A stretch of DNA of 64,000 nucleotides from the NCBI GenBank assembly GCA_964599095.1, contig CAZREB010000007.1:186001-250000 (forward strand), written 5' to 3'. How positions within the stretch are numbered: the first letter of the stretch is position 1; the number at the start of each line of letters is the position of its first letter. The notes beneath the pieces are model-generated. The model was not told the origin of the DNA and did not search any database. It saw only the letters and a program-made list of their open reading frames with translations. The stretch comes from SZAS-79 sp964599095 (GTDB taxonomy: Bacteria; Pseudomonadota; Gammaproteobacteria; Burkholderiales; SG8-39). The position numbers and the translations under genes were made by a program. Positions 59,621 to 64,000 of this stretch are shown one piece after another.

Positions 59621-60577
59621 CTAGTTCGCCTTCGCCCCGGACGCCTTTACGACCCGTCCCCATTTCACGACGTCGGCTTTGAGGTACTGCTCGAACTCGG
59701 CCGGGGACGAACCCTGCGGATCCAGGAAGATCCGCACCAGCTTTTCGCGGACTTCCGGATCGCGCAATGCTTCATTGATGTCGCGATTCAGTTGATCGAC
59801 GATCGCACCCGGCACGCCGGCCGGCGCGAGGAACCCGTACCATGACTGCGCTTCGAAGCCCGCCAGGCCGGCCTCGGCCATCGTGGGCAAGTCGGGCGCC
59901 GCGGCCGCCCGCTTTGCGCTGGTGACCGCGAAGGCCTTGAGCTTGCCGGCCTTGATCTGCGGCAGGGCAATGCCGGTGTCGAAGGTATAGCTGATCTCGC
60001 CGGCGAGCAAAGCGTTGAGGACCGGCTGCGTGCCTTTGTAGGGGACATGCACGACGTCGATGCCGGCAATGGACTTGAACATTTCGCCCGCGAGGTGCAT
60101 CGCGGTGCCGCTGCCGGGCGAGCCGAAATTGAGCTTCCCCGGGTTTGCCCTGGCATGAGCGATGAGTTCGGTTACCGAATTCGCCGGCAGCGACGGATGC
60201 GCCACGAGGATCGTGAGCCCGGTGGCGGCGAGCGTGATCGGCGCGAAATCCCTGATCGGGTCGAACGGCAGCCTGTCGACAAGGTTCGCGTTGATCGTGT
60301 GCGAGGTCACGGCGACCAGGATCGTGTAGCCGTCTGCAGGCGATTTCGCCACGAGTTCGGTGGCAAGCACGGTGCCGCCGCCCGGGCGGTTCTCGACCAC
60401 CACGCCCTGCTTCCATTTCTCGGCAAGCTTCTGGCCGACCACTCGGCCGAGGAGGTCGACTGCGCCGGCGGGAGGGAAGGGCACGATGATGCGCACCGGG
60501 CGGGCCGGGTAGGGCTGGGCCTGTGCGGCGCCCATCCAGAAGATTGCGGCCAAAAGGAGGCTGGCGAATCGGGCCAT
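59621..60577 (-). CDS. TctC/Bug-family periplasmic substrate-binding protein
   Basis: This third TctC-type binding protein of the window has 318 residues. It has a signal peptide (MARFASLLLAAIFWMGAAQA-Q), the opening RPVRIIVPFPPAGAVDLLGR, VVVENRPGGGTVLATELVAKS and the cleft segment VVHVPYKGTQPVLNALLAGEI. It follows the PcaH and PcaG genes on the same strand (29-base gap), which suggests that it binds an aromatic acid such as protocatechuate or a precursor. No TctAB genes are nearby. Confidence 0.92.
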   Translation of the reverse strand: MARFASLLLAAIFWMGAAQAQPYPARPVRIIVPFPPAGAVDLLGRVVGQKLAEKWKQGVVVENRPGGGTVLATELVAKSPADGYTILVAVTSHTINANLVDRLPFDPIRDFAPITLAATGLTILVAHPSLPANSVTELIAHARANPGKLNFGSPGSGTAMHLAGEMFKSIAGIDVVHVPYKGTQPVLNALLAGEISYTFDTGIALPQIKAGKLKAFAVTSAKRAAAAPDLPTMAEAGLAGFEAQSWYGFLAPAGVPGAIVDQLNRDINEALRDPEVREKLVRIFLDPQGSSPAEFEQYLKADVVKWGRVVKASGAKAN

Positions 60578-60606
60578 GGGCTGGTTCCTGTCGGGTTCGC
60601 TCGAAG

Positions 60607-61233
60607 TCAGTCGACGAAGAAGGGCGTCTCGTCCTCGCCCTGCAAGACGATGTCCAACCGGTAGGACAACGCGTCGGCCGGGGCCCGCGGGAGCTTCATG
60701 GGCTTGAGGATGATGCGTTCGCGCACGGCCGCATCGGGGATGGCGTTGAACACCGGGTCGCCTGCATTAAGCGGCTCGTCCGGGAAGAAGAACGTGGTGA
60801 CCAGCCGCCGCATCAGGCCGGAACTCATGATCGACACGTTGATATGCGGGGCGCGCACGGCGCCGGTCAACGGGTCCTTGTAGCTGCCCGGCCTGACTGT
60901 GACGAAGTCGTAATAGCCGTCGTCCTCGGTCGCGCGGCGGCCCCAGCCCATGAAATTCGGATCGGCCTTTTCGTGCGCGGGATCGTTCGGATGCGCGAAG
61001 TGCCCCGAGGCGTCGGGTTGCCAGATCTCGATGATCCCGTTCCAGCGCGGCACCCTGTCGGCTTCATAGACGTACCCGCCGATATGGATCCTGGTGCCGG
61101 CGGCGCGCTTCGCGTCCGGGCCGGGCTCGGCCGTCGTGACCGTGAGATCGTTGTCCGCCTTGCCGAAGTAGTGCGTCGGGAAGAAGGGGCCGACCGTGGC
61201 GCTGGGCGTCGGGAAGAACTCGTCGTGCATCAT
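60607..61233 (-). CDS. pcaG: Protocatechuate 3,4-dioxygenase alpha subunit
   Basis: This 208-residue intradiol dioxygenase subunit is of the PcaG type. The family opening TPSATVGPFFPTHYF and the strand IEIWQPDASGHFAHPND are clear. Positions that bind iron in the beta subunit are changed here (Phe in GHFAHP, and HIN in APHINVSI instead of HIH), which is normal for the alpha subunit. With PcaH it would cleave protocatechuate between the hydroxyls to 3-carboxy-cis,cis-muconate. It lies 37 bases after pcaH. No other pca pathway gene is in the window. Confidence 0.92.
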   Translation of the reverse strand: MMHDEFFPTPSATVGPFFPTHYFGKADNDLTVTTAEPGPDAKRAAGTRIHIGGYVYEADRVPRWNGIIEIWQPDASGHFAHPNDPAHEKADPNFMGWGRRATEDDGYYDFVTVRPGSYKDPLTGAVRAPHINVSIMSSGLMRRLVTTFFFPDEPLNAGDPVFNAIPDAAVRERIILKPMKLPRAPADALSYRLDIVLQGEDETPFFVD

Positions 61234-61270
61234 CGGTTTCCGGCCGGGCGATGCCTGCGGGAGACCGGCG

Positions 61271-62002
61271 TCACACGCCCATCGGCGTTGCGCGATGGCC
61301 GCGCACGACGATGTCGTGACTGAAGCCGACCACGTCGGCGCGCGGCAGCTCCATCATCGGCACCGACCTGGCGATCATGCGCTCGCGCCCCTTGGGGTCG
61401 GGTACGCTGTTGAGGATCCGGTCCTGCGCATTGAGCGGATCGTCCGGGAAGAACATCTGCGTCACCAGCCGGCTCATGAACCCCTCGCCGAATATCGAGA
61501 GGTGGATGTGAGGCGGGCGCCACCAGCGTTCCGGGTGGTTCGGCACCGGGTAGGCACCGGGCTTGATCGACAGGTACTTGTAGCGGCCCTCCTGGTCGGT
61601 CACGCAGCGGCCCGAGCCGAAGAAGTTGGGATCCTCCGGGAACGGGCTGTTGGCATCCATCTTGTGGATGTAGCGCCCGGCCGAATTGGCATGCCAGACC
61701 TCGATGATCGAGCCGCGCACCGGCAGGCCGTCCTCGTCCAGCAGCCGGCCGGTGACCCAGATCAGCTGGCCGAGCGCGCGTCCGCCTTCCTTGGTGCGCG
61801 ACAGGTCCGAAAGGCCGGCATCGAGCTTGCGGCCGAGGTTCAGCGGCCCGGTGATCTCCGAGAGCGTCGCGGGGCGCCTGTAAAACGCCTGCTTCGGCAC
61901 CCGTGTCAGCGTTTCCTTGTAGCCGGCCACCTGCAGCGCAGGTTGCGTGCGGTCGTCGTAGGGAGCGAAACGATTCGCGAATCGAGCAGCCGTCGAGTCC
62001 AT
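61271..62002 (-). CDS. pcaH: Protocatechuate 3,4-dioxygenase beta subunit
   Basis: This 243-residue catalytic subunit has all four ferric iron ligands of intradiol dioxygenases: Tyr111 in AGRYIHKMD, Tyr151 in SIKPGAYPVPN, and His165 and His167 in RPPHIHLSI. The N-terminal extension with YRRPATLSEITGPL is typical of PcaH. It starts at the ATG at 62002, with the divergent EamA transporter gene beginning 30 bases away, so the promoters are tightly spaced. The operon reads pcaH, pcaG, then a TctC gene. A related hydroxyquinol or gallate substrate cannot be excluded from sequence alone. Confidence 0.93.
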   Translation of the reverse strand: MDSTAARFANRFAPYDDRTQPALQVAGYKETLTRVPKQAFYRRPATLSEITGPLNLGRKLDAGLSDLSRTKEGGRALGQLIWVTGRLLDEDGLPVRGSIIEVWHANSAGRYIHKMDANSPFPEDPNFFGSGRCVTDQEGRYKYLSIKPGAYPVPNHPERWWRPPHIHLSIFGEGFMSRLVTQMFFPDDPLNAQDRILNSVPDPKGRERMIARSVPMMELPRADVVGFSHDIVVRGHRATPMGV

Positions 62003-62032
62003 GGGACCAAGTTTACCGCTTATCCTCGGCCC

Positions 62033-62929
62033 ATGGGCGTCACGCTGGCCTTCGTTTCGATGCTGTTCTTCGGCTCCAACATCCTGATCTCGCGCCTCGC
62101 GATGAGCCGGATGTCGGTGGAGCTCGGGTTCTTCATCGTGCTGGTGGTGAATATCCTCACTTCGGGCGCGGTGTTCGCGGTCGAGTTCCTGCTGCGCGAG
62201 ACGCCGTTCGTATGGCATTGGCGCGAGGCGGGCCTGTTCGCGCTCGGCGGCGTGGTCGGCACCTACCTCGGCCGGCGCTTCATGTTCGACATGGTGCGCG
62301 TGCTCGGCCCGGCGCGTTCGAGCGTGGTGCACTCGTCCGCGCCGGCCTTCACGCTGCTGCTCGCGTGGCTGCTGGTCGGCGAAAAGCTCGGCGGGTACGA
62401 ACTGATGCTGATGGCGATCGTGATCCTCGGCCTGTGGTTCACGCAGCCACCGGACAAGGGCGTGGTCGCCGGGCCGCGCCCGGCCGGCCCGCTGCCGCGC
62501 AAGGGCGTGCTGGTCGGCCTCGCCACGGTGATCGGTTTTTCACTCGGCAACGTGTGCCGCGGCTACGCAATGCGCACCTGGAACGAAGCGGTCTTCGGGA
62601 CGATCATCGCCTCGATGTCGGCGTTGGTCTGCGTGTTCGCGACTACGCGCGACTGGGGCGCTGCATGGCGCGGAATCGTCAAGGCCGACCGGCGCGGTCA
62701 GTGGCTGTATGCGGCCTGCGGCGTCGTCACCGCGGGCGGCGCGATGTTCGTCGTCTCCGCGATGCACTACATGGAGATCTCGCTCGCCACGCTGGTCACG
62801 CACACCACGCCCCTGATGATCTTCCCGGTCAGCCTGTTCGTGTTCCGCAACCGCGAAGGCTTGAACATGCGCACCGCCTTCGGTGCCACGATGGTGCTCG
62901 CCGGCATCGCGCTGCTCGCCTTGCGATAA
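62033..62929 (+). CDS. EamA/DMT family transporter
   Basis: This 298-residue membrane protein of the drug/metabolite transporter superfamily has about ten helices in two EamA repeats. The first repeat runs from MGVTLAFVSMLFFGSNILIS to LGLWFTQPP, and the second from KGVLVGLATVIGFSLGNVCRG to TMVLAGIALLALR. Conserved-type segments SSVVHSSAPAFTLLLAWLLVGEK and THTTPLMIFPVSLFVFRNREG close the two halves. It probably exports a metabolite. The ATG at 62033 is used; the longer frame runs through pcaH. A CHASE2 gene follows after nine bases. Confidence 0.9.
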   Translation: MGVTLAFVSMLFFGSNILISRLAMSRMSVELGFFIVLVVNILTSGAVFAVEFLLRETPFVWHWREAGLFALGGVVGTYLGRRFMFDMVRVLGPARSSVVHSSAPAFTLLLAWLLVGEKLGGYELMLMAIVILGLWFTQPPDKGVVAGPRPAGPLPRKGVLVGLATVIGFSLGNVCRGYAMRTWNEAVFGTIIASMSALVCVFATTRDWGAAWRGIVKADRRGQWLYAACGVVTAGGAMFVVSAMHYMEISLATLVTHTTPLMIFPVSLFVFRNREGLNMRTAFGATMVLAGIALLALR

Positions 62930-62938
62930 GCTTCGGGC

Positions 62939-64000
62939 ATGAGCGCGAAGCCCGCACGACTGCGCCCGATCCTGGCCGAATGGGTCGGGGCCACCCTGTT
63001 CGTCACGCTGCTGACCGCGCTCGCCGCGTGGCTGGGCTGGTTCTGGCGCCTCGACCAGACGCTCTACGACGCTTCGCTTTCGCTCCGGCAGCGCCCTGCG
63101 CCGCAAGAGGTCGTGATCGTCGCCATCGACCAGCAGAGCCTCGACCGGATCGGCCGCTGGCCCTGGCGACGCGCAATCCATGCAACCTTGCTCGATCAGC
63201 TGACCGCCGCCGGGGCCAAGGGCGTGGCGATGGACATCCTGCTGGCCGAGCCGGATGGCGCCGATCCCCGCGGCGACGAAGCGCTGGCCCGCGCGATCCG
63301 CAGGAACGGGCGCACCGTGCTGCCGGTGATCATGGAATCTTCGCAGTCGGGCCTGCCGCGCGAGGTCCTGCCGGCAACGATGTTCGCGGAGGCCGCGGCC
63401 GCCCTCGGCCACGTGCACATCGAACTCGACCAGGACGGGATTGCGCGCAGCCTCTACCTGCGCGAAGGGCTCGCCGGCGGCGGGCGGCAATACCTGCACC
63501 TCGCGGCAGCGCTTGCATTTTCCGGCAAGGCCGATGAGGCCTCGGCGCCTGCCGACCTGCCGGGCCAGCGGCGCGAATCGCAGGAAGGCGATCGCCGCCC
63601 GCAGGCCGGGCTGTGGCTGCGCGACAACTGGGTGCACATCGCCTTCCTCGGGCCGCCCGGGCATTTCCGCAGCGTGTCGTACGTCGACGTGCTTCGCGGC
63701 GCGGTCCCCGGGGACGCCCTCAAGGACAAGTTCGTGCTGGTGGGCGCCACCGCGGCCGGCATGATGGATTCCTACCCGACGCCGGTGTCGGGTTACGCCC
63801 GCTCGATGGCCGGCGTGGAGCTTTCGGCCAACGTGGTCGCCGGACTGCGCGGCGCTGGATTCATCTCCATCGTGCCGCTGGCGATCCAGGTGCTGGTGCC
63901 TGCCGTGCTGGTGCTGCTGCTGATGGTCGCGTACCTGCGCCTGTCGGCCCGGCGCGGCCTGCTGCTCACGGCGCTCGGGATTGCCGGGGTCTTCGCCTGC
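62939..64000 (+). CDS. CHASE2-domain sensor protein (3' truncated by the window)
   Basis: The first 354 codons of a membrane sensor are visible. A basic N terminus precedes a first helix (FVTLLTALAAWLGWFWRL), then the CHASE2 extracellular domain (LYDASLSLRQRPAPQEVVIV, DQQSLDRIGRWPWRRAIHA, GAKGVAMDILLAEPD, FVLVGATAAGMMDSYPTPVS, GVELSANVVAGL). A cluster of C-terminal helices begins near residue 303 (VPLAIQVLVPAVLVLLLMV). CHASE2 proteins usually end in a histidine kinase, adenylate cyclase or diguanylate cyclase/EAL module, which would lie beyond the window. The stimulus is unknown. It starts nine bases after the EamA gene and may be co-transcribed with it. Confidence 0.88.
   Translation, partial: MSAKPARLRPILAEWVGATLFVTLLTALAAWLGWFWRLDQTLYDASLSLRQRPAPQEVVIVAIDQQSLDRIGRWPWRRAIHATLLDQLTAAGAKGVAMDILLAEPDGADPRGDEALARAIRRNGRTVLPVIMESSQSGLPREVLPATMFAEAAAALGHVHIELDQDGIARSLYLREGLAGGGRQYLHLAAALAFSGKADEASAPADLPGQRRESQEGDRRPQAGLWLRDNWVHIAFLGPPGHFRSVSYVDVLRGAVPGDALKDKFVLVGATAAGMMDSYPTPVSGYARSMAGVELSANVVAGLRGAGFISIVPLAIQVLVPAVLVLLLMVAYLRLSARRGLLLTALGIAGVFAC

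Overview
The window is uniformly GC-rich, densely coding DNA from the chromosome of a Gram-negative heterotroph, most likely a betaproteobacterium of the Burkholderiales type. This placement is an inference. It rests on three unlinked TctC/'Bug' periplasmic binding proteins, protocatechuate dioxygenase PcaGH, TRAP and ABC importers with MarR and FCD-GntR regulators, an Lhr helicase, and dispersed palindromes built on GGGGCCAGGCTC. No rRNA, tRNA, CRISPR, phage or insertion-sequence gene was found.

Layout. 53-2727: MarR, flavin monooxygenase and crotonase in an overlapping unit, then a decapitated SDR gene. 2796-5982: a secreted unknown, a secreted alpha/beta hydrolase and a TctC protein. 5983-6238: two large palindromes between convergent genes. 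6239-15356: mixed enzymes (flavoprotein monooxygenase, DsbA/HCCA-isomerase-like protein, Uup-type ABC-F ATPase, PaaI thioesterase, MarR-GNAT fusion, methyltransferase, two coupled M20 peptidases, MAPEG protein). 15661-24487: amine and guanidino metabolism, with an arginase, a 1234-residue receiver/HD-GYP/coiled-coil/transmembrane protein, an amidohydrolase deaminase, an atypical ureohydrolase, two RidA proteins separated by a long palindrome, and a DUF1028 protein. 24533-30004: a dipeptide/opine-type ABC importer with both ATPases fused.

29984-40371 is the most unusual region. A short AT-rich island (about 31985-32160) carries two divergent promoters. The -10 element of each is embedded in the same TAGTATAC box. 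Leftward lie a heme-oxygenase-like diiron oxidase, a GlcG/HbpS protein and an FCD-GntR regulator. Rightward lie a [2Fe-2S] ferredoxin, a small unknown protein and a second [2Fe-2S] ferredoxin, then a Tat-exported binding protein with its ABC importer, an M20 amidohydrolase and an argininosuccinate-lyase-like enzyme with a signal peptide. I infer an import, electron-transfer and oxidation pathway for an unidentified nitrogen compound, controlled by the GntR protein.

40474-49045: a small secreted DUF4189-like protein, an Lhr-type helicase, and a coupled operon of Rieske oxygenase, alpha/beta hydrolase and NicX-like dioxygenase. That operon is flanked by a convergent MarR gene and a divergent TctC gene and looks like an N-heteroaromatic ring-cleavage module. 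50054-57222: a membrane-anchored L7/L12-like microprotein, an orphan molybdenum hydroxylase large subunit coupled to a complete TRAP importer, and an amidohydrolase. 57246-62929: carbonic anhydrase, acetyltransferase, a small unknown, a two-domain sulfurtransferase, TctC, PcaG, PcaH and an EamA-type exporter. 62939 to the end: a truncated CHASE2 sensor gene. Many long antisense frames exist but are GC-bias shadows and are not annotated.
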